Shown here piece after piece: positions 43,350-49,969 of a stretch of 49,969 nucleotides of DNA. The stretch comes from Dolichospermum compactum NIES-806. GTDB lineage: Bacteria; Cyanobacteriota; Cyanobacteriia; Cyanobacteriales; Nostocaceae. The position numbers and the translations under genes were made by a program. Numbering within the stretch: the first letter of the stretch is position 1; every line of letters begins with the position of its first letter. Location of the stretch: assembly GCF_002368115.1 (NCBI RefSeq), contig NZ_AP018316.1, positions 4,648,875 through 4,698,843 of the forward strand, written 5' to 3'. The notes beneath the pieces were generated by a model. The model was given only the letters and a program-made list of their open reading frames with translations. It did no database searches and was not told where the DNA came from.

Positions 43350-44660
43350 ATGTCAGAAAATTATCGTTTTGAAACACTACAAGTCCATGCTGGACAAGAA
43401 CCTGCACCTGGTACTAATGCCCGCGCTGTACCAATTTATCAAACCACTTCCTACGTTTTTGATGATGCTGAACATGGAGCGCGGTTATTTGCTCTCCAGG
43501 AATTTGGTAACATTTATACCCGGATCATGAATCCGACAACGGATGTATTTGAAAAGCGAATTGCGGCTTTAGAACGAGGTGTGGCAGCTTTAGCCACTGC
43601 GAGCGGTCAAGCGGCACAATTTTTGGCAATAAGTACGATCGCTCAAGCAGGAGATAATATTGTTTCTACCAGTTTCCTCTATGGGGGAACTTATAACCAG
43701 TTCAAAGTTTCTTTACCACGATTAGGGATAAATGTCAAATTTGTAGAAGGAGATGATCCAGAAAATTTCCGTCAGGCAATTGATGAAAACACCAAAGCCT
43801 TGTACGTTGAAACCATTGGTAATCCCCAATTTAACATTCCCGATTTTGCAGCTTTAGCCCACATTGCCCACGAAAATGGTATTCCTTTAATTGTAGATAA
43901 TACCTTTGGTGCAGGTGGATATCTAGCACGACCAATTGAACATGGTGCAGATATTGTTGTAGAATCTGCTACTAAATGGATAGGTGGGCATGGTACATCT
44001 ATTGGCGGCGTAATAGTTGATTCTGGTAATTTTGATTGGGGTAACGGCAAATTTCCTCTCTTTACCGAGCCTTCCCCCGCTTATCATGGATTGAATTTTC
44101 AAGAAGTGTTTGGCAAAGGTAGTCAATTTGGCAATATTGCCTTTATTATTCGTGCCAGAGTAGAAGGATTAAGAGACTTTGGCGCAGCATTAAGTCCATT
44201 TAACGCTTTTCTTTTATTGCAAGGATTAGAAACTCTTTCCCTGCGTGTAGAACGTCATATCAACAATGCTTTAGAATTAGCTCAGTGGTTAGAACAACAA
44301 GAGCAAGTAGCATGGGTTAATTATCCAGGACTTCCCAATCATCCCTATCATGAACGCGCTAAAAAATATCTCAGACATGGCTTTGGTGGCGTTCTTAATT
44401 TTGGTATTAAGGGGGGATTAGAAGCAGGTAAAGCCTTTATTAGTAATGTGAAATTAGCCAGTCATTTAGCAAATGTTGGTGATGCAAAAACCCTTGTCAT
44501 TCATCCTGCTTCTACAACTCATCAACAGCTAAGTGATAGTGAACAAATTTCGGCTGGTGTCACATCAGATTTGGTGCGGGTATCTGTGGGAATTGAACAT
44601 ATTGACGATATTAAGGAGGATTTTGAGCAAGCATTTAAGAAGGTGACAGGTGACAGGTGA
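43350..44660 (+). CDS. metY: O-acetylhomoserine sulfhydrylase
   Basis: A 436-aa Cys/Met-metabolism PLP enzyme. The PLP lysine is K209 in ESATKWIGGHGTSIGG. Family features are TLQVHAGQEPAPGTNARAVP at the start, RIMNPTTDVFEKRIAALERG, and IHPASTTHQQL near the end. It joins sulfide to O-acetylhomoserine to give homocysteine, so it captures sulfide from the assimilation route. ATG 43350. metX follows after 71 nt. Confidence 0.94.
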   Translation: MSENYRFETLQVHAGQEPAPGTNARAVPIYQTTSYVFDDAEHGARLFALQEFGNIYTRIMNPTTDVFEKRIAALERGVAALATASGQAAQFLAISTIAQAGDNIVSTSFLYGGTYNQFKVSLPRLGINVKFVEGDDPENFRQAIDENTKALYVETIGNPQFNIPDFAALAHIAHENGIPLIVDNTFGAGGYLARPIEHGADIVVESATKWIGGHGTSIGGVIVDSGNFDWGNGKFPLFTEPSPAYHGLNFQEVFGKGSQFGNIAFIIRARVEGLRDFGAALSPFNAFLLLQGLETLSLRVERHINNALELAQWLEQQEQVAWVNYPGLPNHPYHERAKKYLRHGFGGVLNFGIKGGLEAGKAFISNVKLASHLANVGDAKTLVIHPASTTHQQLSDSEQISAGVTSDLVRVSVGIEHIDDIKEDFEQAFKKVTGDR

Positions 44661-44698
44661 CAGTAAAAGAAAGTATGAGTGCAGAGGGAAAATTGCCT

Positions 44699-44728
44699 GT
44701 TCCCTGTTCCCTATTCCCTATTCCCTAC
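44699..44728. repeat. TTCCC-type short tandem repeat before metX
   Basis: Four near-copies of a TTCCCTA/GTTCCCT heptamer just upstream of the metX start. The complementary AGGGAACAGGGAACAGG is at 34509-34525. It explains why the metX frame stays open upstream of its real start. Confidence 0.6.
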
Positions 44729-44731
44729 TCT

Positions 44732-45793
44732 ATGAAATATTTAGACTTCATTTCATCAAAAACCCAGTTGTATCAATTGTCAGCACCATTTCAATTAGAA
44801 TCTGGTGAACTATTAGTTGGTGTTCAGGTTGCTTATCGTATCTGGGGAAAATTAAACGCAAACCGCGATAATGGGGTCTTAATTTGTCATGCTTTAACTG
44901 GTTCTGCTGATGCTGATGATTGGTGGGGAGATTTGTTTGGTTCAGGAAAAGTCTTTGATCCTGACCAGGATTTTATTGTGTGCAGCAACATTTTAGGAAG
45001 TTGTTACGGGACAACTGGAGCAACTTCCATTAACCCAAATACAGGAAATATTTATGGTGTATCTTTTCCCAGAATTAAAATTCGGGATATGGTTCATCTC
45101 CAAGCTACACTATTAGAATATTTAGATATTCAATCTCTACAGTTAGTAATTGGCGGTTCATTGGGTGGAATGCAAGTTTTAGAATGGGCTTTATTATATC
45201 CAGAAAAGGTGAGAGCGATCGCACCAATGGCTGCACCTGGAAGACATTCAGCATGGTCTATTGGCTTGAGTGAAGCCCAAAGACAGGCAATTTATATAGA
45301 TCCAAATTGGCAAGGGGGAAACTATACAATTGATGCACCACCAGTCCAAGGATTAGCAGTAGCGCGGATGATGGCAATGATTACTTATCGTTATTGGGAG
45401 AGTTTTACAAATCGTTTTGGAAGACAGTACGATGAATCTAATAAGTTTGCGATCGCCAGTTATTTACAATATCAAGGTCAAAAACTAATAGAACGTTTTG
45501 ATGCTAATACTTATATTACATTAACTCATGCAATGGATAGTCATGATGTTAGTTGGAACAGAAAAGATTATCAATCAGTTTTGCAAAGTATCAAACAACC
45601 AACTTTAGTTGTATCTATTGATTCTGATGTTCTTTATCCTCCAGTAGAACAACAAGAATTAGTAGATTTAATCCCTCATGCTCAATTGGGGTTGCTCAAG
45701 TCAACTCACGGACATGATGCGTTTTTAATTGATATGGAAGCATTGAATAAAATGGTAGTTTCTTTTAGGGAAGAATGGAAATTTTTTGGTTAA
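44732..45793 (+). CDS. metX: Homoserine O-acetyltransferase
   Basis: A 353-aa alpha/beta hydrolase-fold acyltransferase. The nucleophile is Ser143 in GGSLGGMQVLEWAL. The catalytic Asp is in SIDSDVLYP and the His in THGHDAFLID. NILGSCYGTTGATSINP is the substrate-site landmark. It makes O-acetylhomoserine (some family members use succinyl-CoA), the partner substrate of MetY. I take ATG 44732 (MKYLDFISSK); the frame is open to 44657, but that part covers repeat DNA. Confidence 0.93.
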   Translation: MKYLDFISSKTQLYQLSAPFQLESGELLVGVQVAYRIWGKLNANRDNGVLICHALTGSADADDWWGDLFGSGKVFDPDQDFIVCSNILGSCYGTTGATSINPNTGNIYGVSFPRIKIRDMVHLQATLLEYLDIQSLQLVIGGSLGGMQVLEWALLYPEKVRAIAPMAAPGRHSAWSIGLSEAQRQAIYIDPNWQGGNYTIDAPPVQGLAVARMMAMITYRYWESFTNRFGRQYDESNKFAIASYLQYQGQKLIERFDANTYITLTHAMDSHDVSWNRKDYQSVLQSIKQPTLVVSIDSDVLYPPVEQQELVDLIPHAQLGLLKSTHGHDAFLIDMEALNKMVVSFREEWKFFG

Positions 45794-45823
45794 TTTTTAA
45801 TGAAATTAGGGAGTTACAAAATT

Positions 45824-46051
45824 ATGGCTTTAATTAATCAAAGAGTAGATATTCCTGTAATTGTGGATGAATCTAAATGTTTAGAAAAATGTGTTGCTTG
45901 TATTGAAGTTTGTCCTCTGGATGTATTAGCAAAAAATCCAGAGACGGGAAAAGCCTATATGAAATATGATGAATGTTGGTTCTGTCTACCCTGTGAGAAG
46001 GAATGTCCAACAAACGCCATTACAGTACAAATCCCTTTCTTGTTGCGGTAG
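45824..46051 (+). CDS. AprB-like two-[4Fe-4S] ferredoxin
   Basis: A 75-aa ferredoxin. The first cluster motif CLEKCVACIEVCP (C-x3-C-x2-C-x3-CP) and the second CWFCLPCEKECP (C-x2-C-x2-C-x3-CP) are followed by TNAITVQIP. The CWxCxxC form and the ending closely resemble the N-terminal part of AprB, the beta subunit of APS reductase. I take ATG 45824 (MALINQRVDIP) with AGGGAG 12 nt upstream. It would be the electron partner of the flavoprotein at 41079, although metY, metX and a DLH remnant lie between. Confidence 0.88.
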   Translation: MALINQRVDIPVIVDESKCLEKCVACIEVCPLDVLAKNPETGKAYMKYDECWFCLPCEKECPTNAITVQIPFLLR

Positions 46052-46061
46052 AGGTACAGAA

Positions 46062-47012
46062 ATGTTTATAGATACTGATTCAGAGTTAAATCAATGGTTG
46101 GAAATGTTGCGTTCAGTTAGCGAGGGCGATCGCCTAGTTGCGGTAAAATCTCTACAGCATCTTGGAGAAGACACAGCAGTTGACGCTTTAATTATCGCAC
46201 TGGAAGACGAAAGCACCGCAGTGCAAAAAATTGCCGTATCTGCACTTTGGGAACTTGCTAATCCTGTTGCTGTACCTGCTTTATTAAAAACTCTTGCTTC
46301 CCCAGATGAAGACGTTCGCACCGAAGGATTATCAGCATTAGGTGAATTAGTCACCACAGATCATTTATTGCTTTTATTGGATGCACTACATCAAGAAAAT
46401 ATCAATCTTCAAGTTAACATCTTAATCTTATTGCGGAAGATACATGATGTTCAATCTCTACCTGTGGTGTTATCTTTCTTTGATTCCAAATATCCACAAC
46501 TACGAGAAACTGCTATTACAACTCTACGCTATTTAAACCAGGTGCAAATATGTCCACCAGCTTTATATTTGATGGATGATCCTGATGATAATGTCCGTCG
46601 TGCAGTAGCATTAACTTTAGGACATTTAGCAGATAAAGAAGTTGTAGAATTATTAACTCAATCACTCACTTCCGATCCTGATTGGCAAGTACGACGCAAT
46701 GCAGCTAAATCTTTAGGAATTCATGCTAATTCAGCAGCAATTCCCGCTTTAAAAATTGCGCTAGAAGATGAACATTGGCAAGTGAGAAAGTTTGTTCTTC
46801 AGGTATTACAAAAAATGTCAGATCAAAATTTATTACCTGATTTGATTAAAGCATTAACAGACGAATATTCTGATGTCAGAAAAGAGGCAGCTATAGCACT
46901 TGGTAATTTAGATAATACTCAGGCTTTAAATGCACTCCAGCAAGCACTAGATGATCCTGATCGAGATGTTTCTATTTACGCAGAAAGAGCAATTAAAAAG
47001 ATAAGGAGATAG
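46062..47012 (+). CDS. HEAT-repeat protein
   Basis: A 316-aa all-helical protein made of about nine HEAT/PBS-lyase-like repeats with the motif DAL..AL.DE...VR..A..ALG (for example DPDDNVRRAVALTLGHLADK, DPDWQVRRNAAKSLGIHANS). No Cys-lyase motif was seen, and no phycobiliprotein genes are near. It is probably a scaffold or a maturation helper for the adjacent ferredoxin or flavoprotein. ATG 46062, with AGAGGT close upstream, 10 nt after the ferredoxin stop; the frame is open further up, overlapping the ferredoxin gene. Confidence 0.88.
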   Translation: MFIDTDSELNQWLEMLRSVSEGDRLVAVKSLQHLGEDTAVDALIIALEDESTAVQKIAVSALWELANPVAVPALLKTLASPDEDVRTEGLSALGELVTTDHLLLLLDALHQENINLQVNILILLRKIHDVQSLPVVLSFFDSKYPQLRETAITTLRYLNQVQICPPALYLMDDPDDNVRRAVALTLGHLADKEVVELLTQSLTSDPDWQVRRNAAKSLGIHANSAAIPALKIALEDEHWQVRKFVLQVLQKMSDQNLLPDLIKALTDEYSDVRKEAAIALGNLDNTQALNALQQALDDPDRDVSIYAERAIKKIRR

Positions 47013-47043
47013 ATCCCCGACTTCTTTGATAAGTCCGGGATTT
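47011..47043. repeat. Palindromic repeat AGATCCCCGACTT, copy 3 (worn right arm)
   Basis: AGATCCCCGACTT ... AAGTCCGGGATTT, overlapping the TAG of the HEAT gene. The right arm has two changes against the consensus. Confidence 0.75.
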
Positions 47044-47056
47044 GGATAAGTTGAAG

Positions 47057-47587
47057 ATGTACAAATTTGCCCCTGCTTGGGAACAAGAAACAATAGTTTT
47101 TGGTGCTTCTCAACCTAGATATACTGATAATCAGGTATATGATTGGATTGAGTTTATGAAATCCCAAAACATTCAGCGAATTTGCTGTTTACTTAGTGAA
47201 AAACAACTAGCTAATTATGCCCATCTTTTAGATACATATCGGCAAGAATTTGGTAATGAGAAAATTTGTTGGACACCAATTGAAGATTTTCATTTATGTG
47301 ATTTAGAAACACTCACACAAAAAATACTGCCTTTTTTAATCACAGCAAATCAACAAAATGAAAAAGTAGTTGTGCATTGTGCTGGTGGAATTGGCCGGAC
47401 TGGACATATATTAGCAGCGTGGTTAGTTAGTGTGCGGGGATTTTCTAATCAAGATGCAATTTCTGCCGTTATAAGAACAGGGAGGAATCCTCATGAAGCT
47501 GTAATGTTAAGTAAAAATCCGTTACAAGTTGCAGGAGAATTGAATATGCTGCTGAATAATTGTCGTCTAGCATTCTTAAATAATTGA
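47057..47587 (+). CDS. Dual-specificity/protein tyrosine phosphatase-like protein
   Basis: A 176-aa phosphatase. The P-loop is VVHC108-AGGIGR114-TG (C-x5-R), and the likely general acid is D77 in PIEDFHLCD. The PTP/DSP fold is complete, with an N-terminal strand FAPAWEQETIVFGASQPR. I take ATG 47057 over TTG 47042, as the latter lies in the palindromic repeat. It comes 44 nt after the HEAT gene. Its target is unknown. The minus-strand run at 11-19 kb also contains a phosphatase-fold gene (DUF442) near a flavoprotein/ferredoxin pair. Confidence 0.88.
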   Translation: MYKFAPAWEQETIVFGASQPRYTDNQVYDWIEFMKSQNIQRICCLLSEKQLANYAHLLDTYRQEFGNEKICWTPIEDFHLCDLETLTQKILPFLITANQQNEKVVVHCAGGIGRTGHILAAWLVSVRGFSNQDAISAVIRTGRNPHEAVMLSKNPLQVAGELNMLLNNCRLAFLNN

Positions 47588-47633
47588 TGAATATTGCTGA
47601 ATTTGTCTGAAAAATCAGCAATTTATAAACACT

Positions 47634-48176
47634 TTACCATTGATAAAATAGGTGATCATCAAAATCATTGTAAAATTGCAAACGAGCAGTTCCCACAACT
47701 AAATTATTTGTTTTTTCACCAGAAGAAATAACATGAACTCGAAATAGATAAATACCTTCACTCGTAGGATTATAAAAAGGTTTTAAACCGATAGTAATTG
47801 TTTGATTTGCAGAAACTGGTTTATCAAAAGTAGCAATGACAGTTTGTGGTTGAGTTAAACTCTTAGTTAGAGTAATACCTAGCTTTTCTTTTTGTCCACT
47901 TGCTTCTATGAAAGCAAAACTGTCTTTCTGATTTAATTTAATATTTTCTACACCTTCTATTTGTGTTAAAACAACCTGTTGCAGTTGCCAATTAGCCAGA
48001 GATTCTGGTAATTTGATTGTAAAATAATAAGTTGCGTCCCAAGAACCTGTTTGATTGTAAGTTGTTTTCGCAGTCAATAATTTTGTTACTGGTATTCCAT
48101 AAGTAGCAGGAACAGATAGCAAAAAGATTCCTGTACTAATAGCTAGGGTTTTACACAGAGTTTTAAAGTTGTTCAT
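47634..48176 (-). CDS. DUF2808 exported protein
   Basis: A 180-aa protein with signal peptide (about 1-27, LLSVPATYG). The mature domain has YYFTIKLPESLANWQLQQVV, TIGLKPFYNPTSEGIYLFRV and NNLVVGTARLQFYNDFDD, the DUF2808 layout found across cyanobacteria. Function unknown. It has no Cys in the mature part. A second, dead copy is at 32761-33156, so the gene was duplicated. Convergent with the phosphatase gene. Confidence 0.88.
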   Translation of the reverse strand: MNNFKTLCKTLAISTGIFLLSVPATYGIPVTKLLTAKTTYNQTGSWDATYYFTIKLPESLANWQLQQVVLTQIEGVENIKLNQKDSFAFIEASGQKEKLGITLTKSLTQPQTVIATFDKPVSANQTITIGLKPFYNPTSEGIYLFRVHVISSGEKTNNLVVGTARLQFYNDFDDHLFYQW

Positions 48177-48495
48177 GTTTTTAGGATTTGATATTTTAAA
48201 TAGGTTTTTCTATTGCATTACACCCTTTTAGTTTAGTAAGTGGAACTTATTAATAATTACAATAGTGTTTGGTTAAGAGTTTTTGTAGGTTGGGTTAAGC
48301 GACAGCGCAACCCAACAAACGTCCGTAAATATTGGGTAACAAGAACGTCAAACGCCATTCGCCACAAGCCGGGAAACCCGTCCAAGGCGATGGCTCCCCA
48401 ACCTACCTGATTTAATGTTTTTAGATTATGACAAGTATAGGTTGTTTGAAAAATGGTTATAATTGCATGATTAACTCCCTAATAATCAAAATGAA
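48177..48495. other. Spacer with repeats
   Basis: Copy 4 of the GTAGGTTGGGTTAAGC repeat lies at 48285-48338, followed by a second REP-type sequence (AAACGCCATTCGCCACAAGC, then CCAAGGCGATGGCTCC) at about 48350-48397. No ORF. Confidence 0.55.
48285..48338. repeat. GTAGGTTGGGTTAAGC repeat, copy 4
   Basis: GTAGGTTGGGTTAAGCGACA then GCGCAACCCAACA and ATTGGGTAAC, in the spacer between the DUF2808 and nuclease genes. Confidence 0.65.
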
Positions 48496-49440
48496 TTAAA
48501 TTGAGTGTTGGGTTAACCAACCTTCTAAATCAGCAACACTAGAAAAGTCTAATAACGCCTCTCCTAAATTTTCTAACTGTTCAATTGATAATCCTGTAAT
48601 TCGCTCGATTAATAACGCATCAATTTCCCCAATCCGACGATGTAGTAGACGCAGTATTAAGTTTTTTTCTCCTTCTTGCTTTCCTTCTTGCTTTCCTTCT
48701 TGCTTTCCTTCTTGTCTTCCTTCTTGTCTTCCTTCTTCTTTAGCTTGTTCTCTATCTCTTTGATAAAGTGGTTCTAGTCGCATAATTAACTCCCTATCAT
48801 CTGTTTCTAGTTCTTGATTTACTCTCAAATTTTCGCGCAAGTTGTAAACTAATTCCAGGGTAGCTTTTTGGTAAGGGTGATCTAATGGTAACGCTTGCAA
48901 CTCGATAATTGCTTGTGATTGTACGCTTCCCCTACCCAAAAGCCTCAACCATAAAGTCTCCGGTGTTTGTGGTAGTTGGTGTATTGCCACAATTGCTGAA
49001 CGCATGGCATCTGCTAAAAAATGTACTCCCGATAACCAATCTTCTTTTTGGATAGTTCCAAAGCTAGATAAACGAGTTTCAGATATAGTGGGGGTTAAAA
49101 TCCACAATTTAGGAATTTCTGACTCCTGAAGTTTGATTTTATTGGCTTTGGCTTCTCGTCGCAATGAAGCCTTGACTTCTAATAACTTGAGAATACAGTC
49201 GCAGATTTCATCGCTAGAAGCTGGATTGCGGTATGGTTCTATTATTGCAGGATTTTCGGCAAGTCTTCCTAGTAACCCCAGTATTTGTAATTTAGAAGTT
49301 TGTTGTTTAGCAGGTGTGAATAAAACATCAATTTCTTTAATTTCTCCTGAGACTTTTTCTGATGCTTTGACTTCTCCGTAATCTTTTAATAATTCTTCTA
49401 GATAGTCTTTGGCGAATTTATCATGTATAAACCTAGTCAT
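48496..49440 (-). CDS. Rpn/PD-(D/E)XK-type protein with DUF4351 C-terminus
   Basis: A 314-aa protein. The N-terminal region (about 1-110) resembles the restriction-like fold of cyanobacterial Rpn/PDDEXK transposase-related proteins, with the acidic VSGEIKEIDVLF and the KLLEVKASLRRE pair (Asp and E-x-K). A charged repeat EGRQEGRQEGKQEGKQEGKQ lies at about 235-255, encoded by 12-nt units (48679-48738). The C-terminal DUF4351 part (about 260-310) has LLHRRIGEIDALLIERITGL, SIEQLENLGEALLDF. Members are common, high-copy and often mobile; function is debated. ATG 49440. Confidence 0.75.
   Translation of the reverse strand: MTRFIHDKFAKDYLEELLKDYGEVKASEKVSGEIKEIDVLFTPAKQQTSKLQILGLLGRLAENPAIIEPYRNPASSDEICDCILKLLEVKASLRREAKANKIKLQESEIPKLWILTPTISETRLSSFGTIQKEDWLSGVHFLADAMRSAIVAIHQLPQTPETLWLRLLGRGSVQSQAIIELQALPLDHPYQKATLELVYNLRENLRVNQELETDDRELIMRLEPLYQRDREQAKEEGRQEGRQEGKQEGKQEGKQEGEKNLILRLLHRRIGEIDALLIERITGLSIEQLENLGEALLDFSSVADLEGWLTQHSI
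48679..48738. repeat. 12-nt tandem repeat encoding EGKQ/EGRQ
   Basis: Five units of CCTTCTTGCTTT or CCTTCTTGTCTT in phase with the codons of the nuclease-type gene; likely prone to slippage without frameshift (12 nt). Confidence 0.8.
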
Positions 49441-49555
49441 TAAATTTTAATTTTGAGTAAAATCTGGGAAATAATTTAGACTTCTATTATATAGCAGTTA
49501 TGAATTTTCTGTAAGAGGATGTTTGAAAATTTTTGGTGTTGTATTCAACACTTTT

Positions 49556-49621
49556 AGATCCCCGACTTCTTTGAATGATCTTCATTATTTACAAAAAATT
49601 TAATTCAGAAGTCGGGGATCT
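49556..49621. repeat. Palindromic repeat AGATCCCCGACTTCT, copy 4 (long loop)
   Basis: Perfect 15-nt arms (AGATCCCCGACTTCT and AGAAGTCGGGGATCT) around a 36-nt AT-rich loop, in the spacer between the nuclease gene and the TPR gene. Confidence 0.85.
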
Positions 49622-49647
49622 TTCTTACCTGGCTTAACTTATATTTA

Positions 49648-49969
49648 TTATTTGTTAATTTCTTTGATTATCTCCATAGTATCTTGATAGTCTGTTTCTT
49701 TACCTTCTTTTTTATATATATTTGCGGCTGTTTGGAAATCTTTAATTGCACGCTGCTTATCTCCTAATTGATAACGGATCAATCCCCGGTCGTAGTAGGC
49801 ATCTACATAATTGGGATTAATCTTGATAGCCTGAGTGTAATCATCAATTGCACCCTGTTTATCTCCTAATTCAGAACGGATAACTCCTCGGTTGTAGTAA
49901 GCATTGACATAGTTAGGATCAATATTGATAGCCTGAGTGTAATCATCTATTGCTCCTTGCTTATCTCCT
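49648..49969 (-). CDS. TPR-repeat protein, 3' end only (partial)
   Basis: The minus strand reads GDKQGAIDDYTQAINIDPNY VNAYYNRGVIRSEL, GDKQGAIDDYTQAIKINPNY and so on, ending with KEIN-K and TAA (stop codon 49648-49650). These are 34-residue tetratricopeptide repeats, nearly identical at DNA level over 102-bp units. The 5' end lies beyond the window, so neither size nor function is known. Confidence 0.88.
   Translation of the reverse strand, partial: GDKQGAIDDYTQAINIDPNYVNAYYNRGVIRSELGDKQGAIDDYTQAIKINPNYVDAYYDRGLIRYQLGDKQRAIKDFQTAANIYKKEGKETDYQDTMEIIKEINK

Noticed and set aside
46062..47012. Phycobilin lyase (CpcE/CpcF type) annotation for the HEAT protein
   Set aside because: No phycobiliprotein or lyase partner genes nearby; the repeat alone does not define a lyase.
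1..49969. tRNA, rRNA or known riboswitch genes
   Set aside because: No cloverleaf, rRNA core or SAM/cobalamin-type motif was recognised by eye; a covariance-model search would be needed to exclude small RNAs.

Overview
The window is from a filamentous-type cyanobacterium, most likely Nostocales. The evidence is AT-rich DNA with repeated GCGATCGC (HIP1) octamers, an SLH-domain porin, a DUF7219 protein, DUF2808 proteins, HEAT-repeat and DUF4351-type proteins, and several cyanobacterial short palindromic repeats. No rRNA, tRNA or CRISPR array was recognised.

Most of the window is an organosulfur scavenging island. Positions 1-9500 (+) hold a glutathione transferase, an exported rhodanese, a formylglycine-generating enzyme (FGE) with its substrate-type arylsulfatase, a BASS-family transporter, a short-chain dehydrogenase (SDR) and an MFS exporter. 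Positions 9700-11300 hold an MgtC-family protein and a dead PAS/histidine kinase. Positions 11240-19073 (-) hold one long gene run of unknown pathway: methyltransferase, GST, DUF442 phosphatase, SDR without the usual catalytic residues, FAD flavoprotein, two-cluster ferredoxin, 2-hydroxyacid dehydrogenase, chromate transporter. Next come a Ser/Thr dehydratase and an aldo/keto reductase (-), then a porin and a nitroreductase (+).

Positions 25139-32653 (+) are a sulfonate-use locus: ssuB, ssuA, a TauD-type dioxygenase, a second ssuA, ssuC, ssuD, ssuE and a DUF7219 gene. Positions 32700-38600 are decayed: DUF2808, prohibitin, APC permease, CadD and SDR remnants and a MITE, with an intact TauE/SafE + DUF1634 pair. 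From 38595 a divergent Mrp ATPase faces a third ssuA, followed by an AprA-like flavoprotein, metY, metX, an AprB-like ferredoxin, a HEAT protein and a phosphatase. The end holds DUF2808, a PD-(D/E)XK/DUF4351 nuclease-type protein and the 3' end of a TPR gene.

The main new-looking signal is a recurring 26-bp inverted repeat, TACGGTAA-N10-TTACCGTA, with ATC/GAT in the spacer. It lies upstream of almost every sulfur gene group in the window and suggests one regulon. Two flavoprotein/ferredoxin pairs, the second resembling AprAB, lie within gene runs preceded by it. The scavenging proteins themselves are strikingly poor in Cys and Met. A working model is that sulfate esters and sulfonates are imported and cleaved to sulfate or sulfite, the flavoprotein/ferredoxin pairs act on a sulfur oxyanion or organosulfur intermediate, MetX/MetY capture sulfide as homocysteine, and TauE exports excess sulfite. 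The flavoprotein step is inference.
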